Positions 1-9,295 of a DNA stretch of 33,838 nt are shown in pieces. This DNA comes from Sphingobacterium thalpophilum (GTDB lineage: Bacteria; Bacteroidota; Bacteroidia; Chitinophagales; Chitinophagaceae), in the NCBI GenBank assembly GCA_945871875.1, contig CAMBYC010000020.1, positions 1 through 33,838 on the forward strand, given 5' to 3'. The notes beneath the pieces were generated by a model. That model was not told the origin of the DNA and searched no databases. It worked only from the letters and a program-made list of their open reading frames with translations. Both the position numbers and the translations under genes were made by a program. The first letter of the stretch is position 1. Every line of letters begins with the position of its first letter.

Positions 1-1
1 A

Positions 2-658
2 ATGATAAAACCATCAATTTTAAGAATTAGTGAAAGTTCTATATCATTAAGTTGGAAACCCAAAATTTCTTTAGATATACATGCAATGGTTATTGCATTG
101 GATAAATCAATAAGTTCATCGCCTTTTCAAGGATGGATTGAAAATGTTCCTGCTTACCATACGCTTACTGTATATTTTGATCCTCTATTATTTTGGAAAT
201 TTCAAAATTGGGAAGAAAAATTTTCAGATTATATTGATGAAATATTACTAAAATCAATTTTAATTATCAAACGGGAGCAAAAGATTATTGAAATTCCTGT
301 TAAATATCATCCTTCAGTTGCACCAGATCTTTTATTAGCATCGGAAATTTTACAAATTGATATTCCAACAATTATCCAATTGCATACGAGTTGTATTTAT
401 AATGTATTTTTAATCGGCTTTATGCCAGGATTTCCGTATTTGGGGATTTTGCCAGAGAAATTAGAACTACCCCGAAAATCTACACCAGCTTTGCATGTAC
501 CAGCTGGCACCGTTGCAATAGCCGGAAAGCAAACAGGTATTTATCCCCATAATTCACCAGGAGGTTGGTATGGTATTGGCCATACCGATATTAAAATGTT
601 TTGCAATGGAAAATCATTGCTTCAAGCTGGTGATAGAGTGAAATTTGTTTCTATTTAA
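2..658 (+). CDS. pxpB: 5-oxoprolinase subunit PxpB (KipI/allophanate hydrolase subunit 1 family)
   Basis: Predicted subunit of the ATP-dependent PxpABC 5-oxoprolinase, which opens 5-oxoproline to glutamate in the cytoplasm. The 218-aa product has the family signature GFMPGFPYLG at residues 139-148 and the C-terminal block with PAGTVAIAGKQTG and PGGWYGIGHT. Its length matches E. coli PxpB, so the ATG at base 2 may be the true start, but only one base precedes it and an upstream start outside the window cannot be excluded. PxpC and PxpA normally sit beside this gene; neither follows it here, since the next reading frame is an opposite-strand peptidase remnant. They may lie to the left of the window. 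The older names KipI and allophanate hydrolase subunit 1 describe the same family; the 5-oxoprolinase role is inferred from family knowledge. Confidence 0.87.
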   Translation: MIKPSILRISESSISLSWKPKISLDIHAMVIALDKSISSSPFQGWIENVPAYHTLTVYFDPLLFWKFQNWEEKFSDYIDEILLKSILIIKREQKIIEIPVKYHPSVAPDLLLASEILQIDIPTIIQLHTSCIYNVFLIGFMPGFPYLGILPEKLELPRKSTPALHVPAGTVAIAGKQTGIYPHNSPGGWYGIGHTDIKMFCNGKSLLQAGDRVKFVSI

Positions 659-713
659 GATAAATTTCAATTAACTCTCTGTTGCAATTTTTTTAAAAAG
701 TTATCTTTCCAGC

Positions 714-1028
714 TTAAGTTATTTTTGTTTTTTCATCAATCACATTGCGTTCCATTGTAAAAAACTGAAAATAAGTACCATCATCACCCAGCGGAATAAG
801 TCCTAATTTTCTATATTTTTCACCAATCCACATAGAGGCCTTCAATTCATCTAAGGTACCAGCAGATCTTCCTCTAAAATGTGCATCTGCTAAAGCATAT
901 AAATCTGATTTAAGTTCTGCTTCTTTTATAATAGACAATCCAAGAGCTAAAGTTGAACTTTTTGTTTGTGCATCAATGGTTGAAATAGAAAAAATAAGAA
1001 ACAGTATACCAATTAATTTATTTACCAT
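714..1028 (-). pseudogene. N-terminal remnant of a secreted M28-family peptidase
   Basis: A 104-aa frame with a signal peptide (about residues 1-20, ending IDAQ) followed by a block that resembles the N-terminus of Bacteroidota M28 zinc aminopeptidases: LKSDLYALADAHFRGRSAGT, then LDELKASMWIGEKYRKLGL, then DGTYFQFF. Intact proteins of this type run to roughly 400-550 aa and carry the metal-binding residues downstream, all of which are missing here. Just past the TAA stop, in another minus-strand frame, one reads LSWKDNFLKKLQQRVN and then TGA at 667-669. The WKD resembles the LWKD block that follows FQFF in this family, which suggests a frameshift plus a deletion. The decayed 3' side abuts the pxpB end. 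An alternative is a short expressed secreted protein, which I think less likely. Confidence 0.68.
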
Positions 1029-1124
1029 AAAAAGTGTTCAATGAGCAATTTAATCATTAAAGGATTAAAATTTATAATATTTCAAAGTTTACTGATTTTC
1101 AGATTTTAATGAAATATTTTCAAC

Positions 1125-1154
1125 AAAAAACCCATCAAAAAAGATGGGTTTTTT
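1125..1154 (-). terminator. Rho-independent terminator, probably bidirectional
   Basis: A perfect 12-bp stem: AAAAAACCCATC at 1125-1136, a six-A loop, and GATGGGTTTTTT at 1143-1154. Both strands end in a T run. It lies just downstream of the sialate O-acetylesterase gene, so it most likely ends that minus-strand operon before the peptidase remnant. Confidence 0.85.
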
Positions 1155-1193
1155 AGTTGAAATTTTAGAATTTACTATGAATAAGTTTAAAAT

Positions 1194-2621
1194 CTACTGC
1201 TTTTCCGGATCCCAATCGTCTGTGCGGAAACTGGATGCCGGTAAACCATAAGTATTGAACAATTCACCAACTATAAAGTCTTTAAATGCATAACGAACAG
1301 CAATCGGTTGGTCTACTTGTGGACTAGACAATAAAATTTCATTTTTATTGATTATAGCTTTTGCAGGATAAAATCTTTTATTGGCTCCGGCAACCTCGAA
1401 ACTTGTAACTTCTTTTCCGAAACTAGTAAGTCTAAGTGGTGCAAAATCAAAACTTAATTTCACAACGCTTTGCATTATCTGCATATCTTTTAAAACTGGT
1501 CCTTGATTTACAATACCCTTAATGTTGTAAGTATTTGCAAGTGCTAAATAAGCCAATCGATCTCCTCCGGCTTTTTTATTGGCAGGATGGATATTATTTT
1601 TTTCGCCAATATCCATGATACAAGCCATTCCAGTGTTTTTAATTGCTGTTGAGGCTTTCAATTGAGCTTCACGCAAATAAGCAGAATTTAATCCTGTTAA
1701 GCCATAATCGAAAGGTGCGATTTGTACAAAATAAAATGGAAAATCTCCGTTATTCCAAACTGAACGCCAGTTTTCAATTAACCCAGGCATCAGTTTTTGA
1801 TATGCTTTTGCTTCATTTCGGTTAGATTCACCTTGATACCAAATGGCACCGCGTATGCCATAGCCTGCAATAGGGTTAATCATTCCGTTAAATAAAACAG
1901 TTGGAGTTTGAGGGGAAAGATTTTCAACGGGTTTTTTTTCAGGCATTTTTACCCAATCGAAATTTTTAAACCCTGCTTCACTTATCCATGGTTCAATTCG
2001 AGTTCCACCCCAACTGGTATTGATTAAACCTATAGGTACATGCAGTGTTTTGTTCAACATCAATCCAAAAAAATAAGCCGTAGCACTAAAATCGCCTACA
2101 AATTCTGGTTCACAAAGATCCCATTTGCCTTTTAAACTGTCTAAAGGTAAAATGCTTGTTCGCTTTGTTACGGTAAACATCCTAATATTTGGATTTGAAG
2201 CATTATTGATTGCTTCTAATGATCCTGCAATGGGTTGGTTCATAAACCCTTTCATAGGCATTTCCATATTGGATTGTCCTGAACAAACCCAAACTTCACC
2301 AATTAGCACATTTTTTAGGGTAATTGGTTTTCCATCGCTAATCACCATTTCATAAGGACCACCTGCACTTGGTGTTGAAACTTTTAGTTTCCAAGTTCCG
2401 TCTGCTAAAGATTTTGTAGTGTAACTTTTATTGTTCCAAGAAGTGGTTACTTTAACGGTTGCATTTGATTTTGCCTTTCCCCAAACCATTGCATCCGTTT
2501 GTTGTTGCATCACCATATTGTTACAAAAGATTGCAGGCAATTTGATTTCGGCAGCTACACTTAATGAAATGAATAATCCTATTAAACTTGATAAAAAAAC
2601 TTTTAACATATTGAATTTCAT
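1194..2621 (-). CDS. Sialate O-acetylesterase-like secreted SGNH hydrolase
   Basis: A 475-aa exported carbohydrate esterase, predicted to remove acetyl groups from sialic acid or other acetylated sugars in the periplasm. The signal peptide spans about residues 1-24. An immunoglobulin-like N-terminal part precedes the SGNH domain: VCSGQSNME at 112-120 with the likely nucleophile Ser117, LINTSWGGTRIEPW at about 199-212, GAIWYQGES at 258-266, and the catalytic His345 in NNIHPANK. All key blocks are present and the length is normal for the family. The start lies 4 bp after the stop of the Gfo/Idh gene, so the two form an operon. Family members also act on acetylated xylan or pectin side chains, so sialate is only the family name; no other sialic acid gene is present. 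Confidence 0.87.
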   Translation of the reverse strand: MKFNMLKVFLSSLIGLFISLSVAAEIKLPAIFCNNMVMQQQTDAMVWGKAKSNATVKVTTSWNNKSYTTKSLADGTWKLKVSTPSAGGPYEMVISDGKPITLKNVLIGEVWVCSGQSNMEMPMKGFMNQPIAGSLEAINNASNPNIRMFTVTKRTSILPLDSLKGKWDLCEPEFVGDFSATAYFFGLMLNKTLHVPIGLINTSWGGTRIEPWISEAGFKNFDWVKMPEKKPVENLSPQTPTVLFNGMINPIAGYGIRGAIWYQGESNRNEAKAYQKLMPGLIENWRSVWNNGDFPFYFVQIAPFDYGLTGLNSAYLREAQLKASTAIKNTGMACIMDIGEKNNIHPANKKAGGDRLAYLALANTYNIKGIVNQGPVLKDMQIMQSVVKLSFDFAPLRLTSFGKEVTSFEVAGANKRFYPAKAIINKNEILLSSPQVDQPIAVRYAFKDFIVGELFNTYGLPASSFRTDDWDPEKQ

Positions 2622-2625
2622 ATTA

Positions 2626-4065
2626 TTAGATTTTATAATATTGTTCCCATCCTTTTCTTGGAGGCAAGCCTACCAAAAGTTGATTGGCTAGTTTATTGTT
2701 TGTAATTGTTTTTGTTGCTCTATCAAATTCCAACTTGGTGTTTAGCTTTTGTGCCATCACACCTAAAGAAAATATTTGACTTAATGGTCCAGCAATTTCA
2801 AAAGGAGAACGAGTTTTTTCTTCGCCTTTACAAGCTTTTAAGAAGTTGGCATAGTGGTTTGATGGGCTAACCGGAACTTCAGGAAGTTTAGATGCCATAT
2901 CTTTTGCCTTTTCTTCTGGAATTATAGAAAGCGTACTTCCGTGCGAACCGCCTTTGAATGTAAGTTCTTTGCTGTAAATGATTTTACCTGGATTCAATTT
3001 TGAAGGTTGAATTTTTCCATTGCTAGCTGCCGGAATATTTGGATCTAAACTAACATTGCCATAACCAGCAGGAACTGGAGGAATATTGTTTACACCATCA
3101 TACCAAGTAATGTCAAGCGGTGGCATATTTCCACGTGCAGGAAAACGGAATAAAATGGTAGAAGATTGCGGGTAGAAAAACGGATTATGTCCTTCAGCTT
3201 TTTGCATACTCACTTCGTAAGGCAATCCAAGGTCTAAAAATTCGTGAGCAGTATCAATGATATGAGCACCCCAATCGCCCAAAGCACCTAAACCATAATC
3301 GTACCAAGAACGCCATTGTCCGTTAACCAAATCAATATTGTAATCGTGGGGTTGGGTTACACCCTGCCAAATATCCCAATCCAATGTATTAGGCACAGGT
3401 TGGCCGGCAGGGAAATTTTTGATGGTAGTATCCCAACCATGCCAACGACGAGCGGAGTTCATGTGGGCAGTAATTGCAGTTACATCTTTGATGATTCCAG
3501 CTTCTTTCCAAGCTTTAAATTGAAAATAATTGGCTTCAGAGTGGCCTTGATTGCCCATTTGTGTTACCAAATTTGGACGGTTTTTGGCAGCTTTCATCAT
3601 CAATGCCACTTCATTAAAAGTGCGTGCCATTGGCTTTTCAACAAAAACGTGTTTGCCCATACCCAATGCCATCATGGTTATCGGGAAATGCGAGTGATCC
3701 GGAACACCTACAGAAACAGCTTCAAACTGGTTGCCCATTTTATCAAACATTTGTCTGAAATCTTGAAAACGGGGCACATTAGGAAACATTTCTAAAACCT
3801 TCAAAGTTTGAGGGGCTCCCATATCTACATCGCACAATGCAACGATATTTGCTAAGCCGGTTTTGTACAAAGACATTACATCAGAACCACCTTGGTTTCC
3901 AATACCGATACAAGCAAGATTAACTTTTTCACCTGCACGAATCGTTTTACCTAAAGGAGAAGTTTGAGCAGAAGAAGACGACCAAATGGTTGGAAATGCG
4001 GTTGATGCAGAAAGCAATACCGTATTTTTTAAAAACGAACGACGGGAATTGTTGTTGGAATTCAT
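2626..4065 (-). CDS. Tat-exported Gfo/Idh/MocA family oxidoreductase
   Basis: A 479-aa NAD(P)-dependent sugar or cyclitol oxidoreductase. The N-terminus has a twin-arginine motif, RRSFLK at residues 8-13, then a hydrophobic stretch ending near SSSAQ, which implies export folded with its cofactor. The Rossmann fold shows GIGNQGG at 54-60. The family lysine is in VEKPMA at 142-147, with Lys144 as the expected catalytic residue. A C-terminal domain contains GDWGAHIIDTAHEFL. Secreted members of this type are common in Bacteroidota, and some act as glycosidases through a redox mechanism. It is the first gene of an operon with the acetylesterase, which suggests joint processing of a decorated glycan. 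The substrate cannot be told from the sequence. Confidence 0.88.
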   Translation of the reverse strand: MNSNNNSRRSFLKNTVLLSASTAFPTIWSSSSAQTSPLGKTIRAGEKVNLACIGIGNQGGSDVMSLYKTGLANIVALCDVDMGAPQTLKVLEMFPNVPRFQDFRQMFDKMGNQFEAVSVGVPDHSHFPITMMALGMGKHVFVEKPMARTFNEVALMMKAAKNRPNLVTQMGNQGHSEANYFQFKAWKEAGIIKDVTAITAHMNSARRWHGWDTTIKNFPAGQPVPNTLDWDIWQGVTQPHDYNIDLVNGQWRSWYDYGLGALGDWGAHIIDTAHEFLDLGLPYEVSMQKAEGHNPFFYPQSSTILFRFPARGNMPPLDITWYDGVNNIPPVPAGYGNVSLDPNIPAASNGKIQPSKLNPGKIIYSKELTFKGGSHGSTLSIIPEEKAKDMASKLPEVPVSPSNHYANFLKACKGEEKTRSPFEIAGPLSQIFSLGVMAQKLNTKLEFDRATKTITNNKLANQLLVGLPPRKGWEQYYKI

Positions 4066-4256
4066 TATGACGACAAATTAAATCATTAAAAAAGCGACTG
4101 TTTTTACAGTTTATCCATTTTGATGTTCTAATATAGCACTATTAATAGATATTTTTAAAACGTCCTGCAAGAAATGAATCAAAAAAGATGATAATGCTTA
4201 GGAATAATTCAATAAGATTTTAGTTACGAAGCTAATATTTTTATACTTTTATCTAT

Positions 4257-4730
4257 ATGGCATTAAGCAATTTTGAGAGAATGATACAATTGGCGGAAGA
4301 AGTTTTTGCTTCACGTACAGATGACAGTCAACTGGTTATAGAAGAAGAAGTGATGCAGCGTTTACAAAATATACATCCTGCAACAATAAATGAATATGAC
4401 GATGGAAATGGACCGGTTGTTTGGATATTGTTGATTCCAACAACACTACAATTGATGGATATGTTTTTGGATAAAAAAATTACAGAAAAAGAATTGTTTG
4501 AAGAAACTCCATTAAACGTTCCTTATGAAGCCATTTATCTATGTTCGGCAATGGTTTTGGAAGAATATAGAAACAAAGGTTTGGCAATGCAAGTAGGATT
4601 ATCTGCCATTGAAGCCATTAGAATCGACAATGAGATTCAGGCTTTATTTGTTTGGGCTTTTACAGATGCAGGAGACGCCTTGGCAGAAAAGGTTTCGGCA
4701 ATAACACAACTGCCTTTATTTAAAAGATAA
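4257..4730 (+). CDS. GNAT-like protein of unknown function
   Basis: A 157-aa soluble protein with no signal peptide. The region AIYLCSAMVLEEYRNKGLAM (residues 92-111) resembles GNAT motif A: a beta strand followed by the acyl-CoA pyrophosphate-binding loop in the form R-N-K-G-L-A. The first half is acidic and shows no domain I recognise. The motif is incomplete compared with classical R-G-x-G-x-A, and no C-terminal substrate-binding motif stands out, so acetyltransferase activity is an inference. The gene stands alone between a divergently transcribed oxidoreductase and the amidohydrolase pair, with about 190 bp upstream and 130 bp downstream. Confidence 0.6.
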   Translation: MALSNFERMIQLAEEVFASRTDDSQLVIEEEVMQRLQNIHPATINEYDDGNGPVVWILLIPTTLQLMDMFLDKKITEKELFEETPLNVPYEAIYLCSAMVLEEYRNKGLAMQVGLSAIEAIRIDNEIQALFVWAFTDAGDALAEKVSAITQLPLFKR

Positions 4731-4860
4731 TTCCTAGTTTGATTTTATCAGCTCATTTTAGAATATTTTCAAATTTTAAGTCTTCTTTTACCAAATATCT
4801 ATTTTCCGTGTTGAAATCGAAAACATTTTTTAAATTGTAATCTTAAAAATATAACTCAAC

Positions 4861-7800
4861 ATGAGAAAACAATTATTAACTGCTCTTTTTGCATTGATGG
4901 TGTTAGCCACCAACGCACAAAAAGGGTTTCCGGTGAATGGCATAGCAGATCCACGCGATGGCTTGTATGCTTTCACCCATGCAACTATTGTAAAAGATGC
5001 GCAAACAACAATTGCTGATGCTACATTACTTATTAAAGATGGTAAAATTGTTGCGGCAGGTGCAACTGTTACAATTCCGAAAGATGCAATTGTAATAGAT
5101 TGCAGTGGTAAGTTCATCTACCCTTCTTTTATTGATTTGTATTCTGATTATGGCACACCAACTGCAACACCCATGCAAAGAGGTGGATATGGTGGTGGCG
5201 GTGGATATACTGCTCAAATGAACTCCAACCAAAAAGGTGCTTTCGGTTGGAACCAGGCTATCAAAGCCGATGTAAACACTGCAAGTGTTTTTACTGTAGA
5301 TGAGTCTAAAGCTAAAGGCTTGCGTGATATTGGATTCGGTACTGTTTTAACCCATGTAAAAGACGGAATTGCTCGTGGTACAGGAACAGTTGTAACGCTT
5401 GCTGCTAAAAAAGAAAATTTCCTAATCCTAAAAGATCGTGCTTCTGCACATTATTCTTTTGCAAAAGGTTCTTCTTCTCAAACTTACCCTAGTTCAATGA
5501 TGGGATCGATCGCTCTTTTGCGTCAATCTTACCTAGATGGTCGTTGGTATGCTGCTAATGAAGAAAAAGAAAGCATGAACTTAACGCTAAAAGCTTGGAA
5601 CAGCAGCCAATCTTTACCACAAATATTTGAAGCAACCGATAAATGGACCGCACTTAGAGCGGATAAAATTGGTGATGAGTTTGGTGTTCAATTTATTATT
5701 AAAGGTGGTGGAAACGAATACCAGCGTATTGCAGAAATCGCTGCTACAAAAGCAACATTCATCTTACCGCTAAGTTTTCCACAAGCAATGGATGTTGAAG
5801 ACCCTAACGATGCTAGATTTGTTTCTCTTTCAGATCTAAAACATTGGGAATTGGCTCCTACCAATCCTGTAGCTTTTGAAAAAGCTGGAATTCCTTTTTG
5901 CTTAACCACATCAGAACTAAAAGATAGCAAACAGTTTTTGACAAATTTGCGTAAAGCTCTTGATTATGGCTTGTCTGAAACCAAAGCACTTGAAGCCCTA
6001 ACATCAACTCCCGCTAAATCCATTGGTATTTACGAAAAAGTGGGTAGCTTGGATGCCGGTAAAATTGCAAACTTCATCATTACTAGCGGACCAGTTTTCA
6101 GTGAAAAAACAACGATTCTGCAAAACTGGGTTTTGGGAGAAAAATATGGTGTTAAAGAAGATGCTTGGTCTAATGTAAAAGGAACGTATTCAATTGCTGT
6201 TAACAGTGCTACCGGTGCTTCCAATTACACATTGGAAATTAAAGCTGGAAATGTAGCTTCAATAATTGGAAAAGATACAGTTAACGCCAAACTTACTGTT
6301 GATGGTAAAATGGTGAAAATCAATTTTGCTCCAGAAAAAAAATCAAAAAACAACATCCGTTTAAGTGGTGTTAACAATAGTGATAGCTGGAACGGTTATG
6401 GTGAAGATGGCGATGGTCGCCAACTTACTTGGACTGCAACTTTAGTAAAAGCTGCTGCCGCAACTACCGACACTACTAAAAAGATAGAGGCATTGGTTTT
6501 AGGAAAAGTTTCTTATCCGTTTTTGCCTTTCGGTAATGAAACTTTACCTAGCGCAGAAAACTTGTTGATTAAAAACGCTACTGTTTGGACCAGTGATGCC
6601 TTAGGAAAATTAGAGAATACAGACGTTTTGGTAAAAAGCGGTAAAATTGTTCAAATTGGAAAAAGCATTACAGATGCAACTGCCCGCGTAATAGACGGAA
6701 CCGGTAAGCATTTGACTGCAGGTATTATTGATGAACACTCTCACATTGCAGCGGCTTCAATCAATGAAGGCGGACAATCTGTAACCTCTGAAGTAAGAAT
6801 CGCAGATAACCTTAACCCAGACGATATCAATATTTATCGCCAATTGAGCGGTGGTGTAACTTCATCTCATATTTTACACGGTTCTGCCAATACAATTGGT
6901 GGACAAACCCAGTTGATTAAGCTTCGCTGGGGTGCAAACGACGACCAATTGAAATTTGCTGGTGCTCCTGGTTTTATTAAATTTGCTTTAGGCGAAAACG
7001 TAAAAAGAGCAAGTTCTTCACAAGGAAATCAACGTTTCCCAGATACAAGAATGGGTGTTGAACAAGTAATGGCTGATGCTTTCAACAGAGCAAAAATCTA
7101 CGAAGCAGAACTTAAAGCGGCTGAAGAAAACAACAAAAAGAAGGGTGCTATACAAATTGTTGTTAGAAGAGATTTAGAATTGGATGCATTGGTAGAAATT
7201 CTAAACAGCAAGCGTTTTATTACGATGCACTCTTATGTACAAAGTGAAATTACTGCGGCACTTAGAGTAGCCGAAAAATATGGTTATACTGTAAACACTT
7301 TCACCCACATCCTTGAAGGGTATAAAGTAGCAGATAAAATGAAAGCACACGGTGCAAATGCTTCTACTTTCTCAGACTGGTGGAATTACAAAATGGAAGT
7401 AGTAGATGCAATTCCTTATAATGCAAACATTATGCAAAAAGTTGGAATGAATGTTGCCATCAATTCTGATGATGCTGAAATGGCTAGAAGATTGAATCAA
7501 GAGGCTGCAAAAAGTATCAAATACGGCGATATGTCTGAAGAAGATGCACTTAAAATGGTTACCATCAACCCAGCAAAAATGTTGCATGTTGACGATAAAA
7601 CCGGTAGCATTAAAGTTGGAAAAGACGCAGATCTTGTTTTGTGGAACGAAAATCCTTTAAGCATTTATGCTCGTGCCGAAAAAACAATTGTTGACGGAAC
7701 TGTGTATTTCGATAGAGAAAAAGATGCTGCAATGCAAACCAAAAACTTGGCTGAGAGAAACCGCATCATCAAAAAAATGTTGGGCGAAAAAAGAAATGGC

Positions 7801-7896
7801 GGTCCTGTTGGTCCAGCTATGCCAACCATGACAATCCTCATGAATTGTGGAGATCACAGCCATAGCCATGGATTATTGACCATTGAAGGCGAATAA
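4861..7896 (+). CDS. Secreted tandem-domain amidohydrolase (1011 aa)
   Basis: A periplasmic protein with a signal peptide (about 1-19, ending TNAQ) and two amidohydrolase-superfamily units. The C-terminal unit (about 555-985) has a full metal-site set: His626 and His628 in DEHSHI, His790 in ITMHSY, His816 in THILEG, and Asp870 or Asp871 in NSDDAE. The N-terminal unit (about 30-430) keeps the fold landmarks (GKIVAAGATVTIP and GSLDAGKIANF) but has PSFIDLYSDYG where HxH is expected and TTSEL where the late Asp would be, so it looks catalytically dead. A linker of about 430-550 has a beta-rich look. The C-terminus is His-rich (CGDHSHSHG). The next gene, 29 bp downstream, is a homologue of the dead unit, so the two are probably cotranscribed. 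The superfamily includes imidazolonepropionase-like hydrolases and peptidases; the substrate is unknown. Confidence 0.85.
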   Translation: MRKQLLTALFALMVLATNAQKGFPVNGIADPRDGLYAFTHATIVKDAQTTIADATLLIKDGKIVAAGATVTIPKDAIVIDCSGKFIYPSFIDLYSDYGTPTATPMQRGGYGGGGGYTAQMNSNQKGAFGWNQAIKADVNTASVFTVDESKAKGLRDIGFGTVLTHVKDGIARGTGTVVTLAAKKENFLILKDRASAHYSFAKGSSSQTYPSSMMGSIALLRQSYLDGRWYAANEEKESMNLTLKAWNSSQSLPQIFEATDKWTALRADKIGDEFGVQFIIKGGGNEYQRIAEIAATKATFILPLSFPQAMDVEDPNDARFVSLSDLKHWELAPTNPVAFEKAGIPFCLTTSELKDSKQFLTNLRKALDYGLSETKALEALTSTPAKSIGIYEKVGSLDAGKIANFIITSGPVFSEKTTILQNWVLGEKYGVKEDAWSNVKGTYSIAVNSATGASNYTLEIKAGNVASIIGKDTVNAKLTVDGKMVKINFAPEKKSKNNIRLSGVNNSDSWNGYGEDGDGRQLTWTATLVKAAAATTDTTKKIEALVLGKVSYPFLPFGNETLPSAENLLIKNATVWTSDALGKLENTDVLVKSGKIVQIGKSITDATARVIDGTGKHLTAGIIDEHSHIAAASINEGGQSVTSEVRIADNLNPDDINIYRQLSGGVTSSHILHGSANTIGGQTQLIKLRWGANDDQLKFAGAPGFIKFALGENVKRASSSQGNQRFPDTRMGVEQVMADAFNRAKIYEAELKAAEENNKKKGAIQIVVRRDLELDALVEILNSKRFITMHSYVQSEITAALRVAEKYGYTVNTFTHILEGYKVADKMKAHGANASTFSDWWNYKMEVVDAIPYNANIMQKVGMNVAINSDDAEMARRLNQEAAKSIKYGDMSEEDALKMVTINPAKMLHVDDKTGSIKVGKDADLVLWNENPLSIYARAEKTIVDGTVYFDREKDAAMQTKNLAERNRIIKKMLGEKRNGGPVGPAMPTMTILMNCGDHSHSHGLLTIEGE

Positions 7897-7925
7897 TATT
7901 AAAGAACAAAGTTAAAATCGAACAA

Positions 7926-9230
7926 ATGAAATTATTTATAACATCGCTGGTTTTCTTGGTTGCCGCAGTTACTGGTATGGCACAAGAAACAGTTTATCCG
8001 GCAAAAGCACAAAAAGCACCATTCTACATTAAAGATGGTTTGGTTCATATAGGAAATGGTCAGGTTTTAGAAAAAGCAACTATTGAAGTAGTAAATGGTA
8101 AAATTACAAATATTGGAGCTTCAGTTACTATTCCTACAGGAGCTAATGTAATTGATGCAGCTGGAAAACAAGTTTATCCAGGTTTAATTCTCTGCACTGC
8201 AAATTTAGGTTTGGTAGAAGTTGGATCTGTTCGTGCAACAGTTGACGCTGTTGAAATTGGAGAATACAATCCATCTGTACGTTCAATTGTTGCTTATAAT
8301 ACCGATTCTAAAGTAATCAACACTTTAAAAAGCAATGGTATTTTATTGGCAAATATAGTTCCAGGTGGTGCAATCATTAGCGGTTCTTCTTCAATTGTTC
8401 AATTGGACGCATGGAATTGGGAAGATGCTGCTTACAAAATGGACAATGGTATCCATTACAATTTTCCTGAATTGATGGCTCGTCAGGGTAGATATGGCGA
8501 TTTTGGCGGTATGGGCGGTAGAGGCGAAGATCCAATTAAAAAAGGATTAGAGCAGTTGGAAAAAGACAAAGCTTTCTTTAAAGAGGCAAAAGCTTATTCT
8601 TTAAATCCTTCACCAAAAGAAATCAATTTAAAGTTTGAAGCCTTAAAAGGATTATTCAGTGGCAAGCAGAAATTGTTTGTGCATTGCGATATTGTTAGAG
8701 AGATGTTATTGGCAATGGATTTCAAAAAGGAATTGGGTTTAGATGTGGTAATTGTTGGCGGAAGCGAAAGTTACCAAGTTGCTGATTTGCTTAAGAAATA
8801 TGAAATTCCGGTAATTTTATCTCAATTGCATAACCTTCCAACTTTGGCAGATGACGCAGTAGATCAACCATTTAATACTCCTGCACAATTGCAAAAAGCT
8901 GGTGTTTTGTTTGCGATAAATGATGAAGATGGTCAGCATAGAGGAAAAAATCTTCCTTTTAATGCCGGAACTTCTGTAGCTTATGGTTTAACAAAAGAGC
9001 AAGCACTTTGTGCAATTACTTTAAATGCAGCAAAAATTTTAGGTATTTCTGATAAAACCGGCTCTATTGAAGTTGGAAAAGATGCCAATATTGTAATTAG
9101 TACTGGAGATATTTTGGATATGCGCAGCAGCAAAATTGTAAGTGCATTTATTCAAGGTAGAAATGTAGATCTTACAGACAAACATAAACAATTGTTTGAA
9201 AGATACAAATACAAATACGGTATCAAATAA
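7926..9230 (+). CDS. Secreted amidohydrolase-fold protein lacking the HxH motif
   Basis: A 434-aa exported protein with a signal peptide ending GMAQ at about residue 19. The amidohydrolase beta-sandwich ends are clear: VVNGKITNIGASVTIPTG near the N-terminus and KTGSIEVGKDANIVIS near the C-terminus. Where active members have HxH after the first strand, this one reads PGLILCTANLGL, so the first two metal ligands are missing. Possible residual site residues are His in FVHCDI and Asp in INDEDG. The layout matches the N-terminal unit of the preceding 1011-aa protein, so it is likely a duplicated non-catalytic partner or a hydrolase with altered metal binding. It lies 29 bp after that gene and is followed by a strong terminator, which marks a two-gene operon. 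Confidence 0.8.
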   Translation: MKLFITSLVFLVAAVTGMAQETVYPAKAQKAPFYIKDGLVHIGNGQVLEKATIEVVNGKITNIGASVTIPTGANVIDAAGKQVYPGLILCTANLGLVEVGSVRATVDAVEIGEYNPSVRSIVAYNTDSKVINTLKSNGILLANIVPGGAIISGSSSIVQLDAWNWEDAAYKMDNGIHYNFPELMARQGRYGDFGGMGGRGEDPIKKGLEQLEKDKAFFKEAKAYSLNPSPKEINLKFEALKGLFSGKQKLFVHCDIVREMLLAMDFKKELGLDVVIVGGSESYQVADLLKKYEIPVILSQLHNLPTLADDAVDQPFNTPAQLQKAGVLFAINDEDGQHRGKNLPFNAGTSVAYGLTKEQALCAITLNAAKILGISDKTGSIEVGKDANIVISTGDILDMRSSKIVSAFIQGRNVDLTDKHKQLFERYKYKYGIK

Positions 9231-9251
9231 AATTTGAAACTGTTTAAATAA

Positions 9252-9292
9252 AATGCCGGAGTAAAATTTAACCATTTTGCTCCGGCATTTTT
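9252..9292 (+). terminator. Rho-independent terminator of the amidohydrolase operon
   Basis: AATGCCGGAG at 9252-9261 pairs with CTCCGGCATT at 9280-9289. The stem continues inward through a T-G wobble and AAAAT/ATTTT, and a short T run follows. It lies 22 bp after the 434-aa amidohydrolase stop codon. Confidence 0.85.
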
Positions 9293-9295
9293 ATA

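Noticed and set aside
501-520. A sigma-54-like TGGCAC near TTGC within pxpB.
   Set aside because: The spacing between the two elements is too short for a -24/-12 promoter and it lies inside a coding region.
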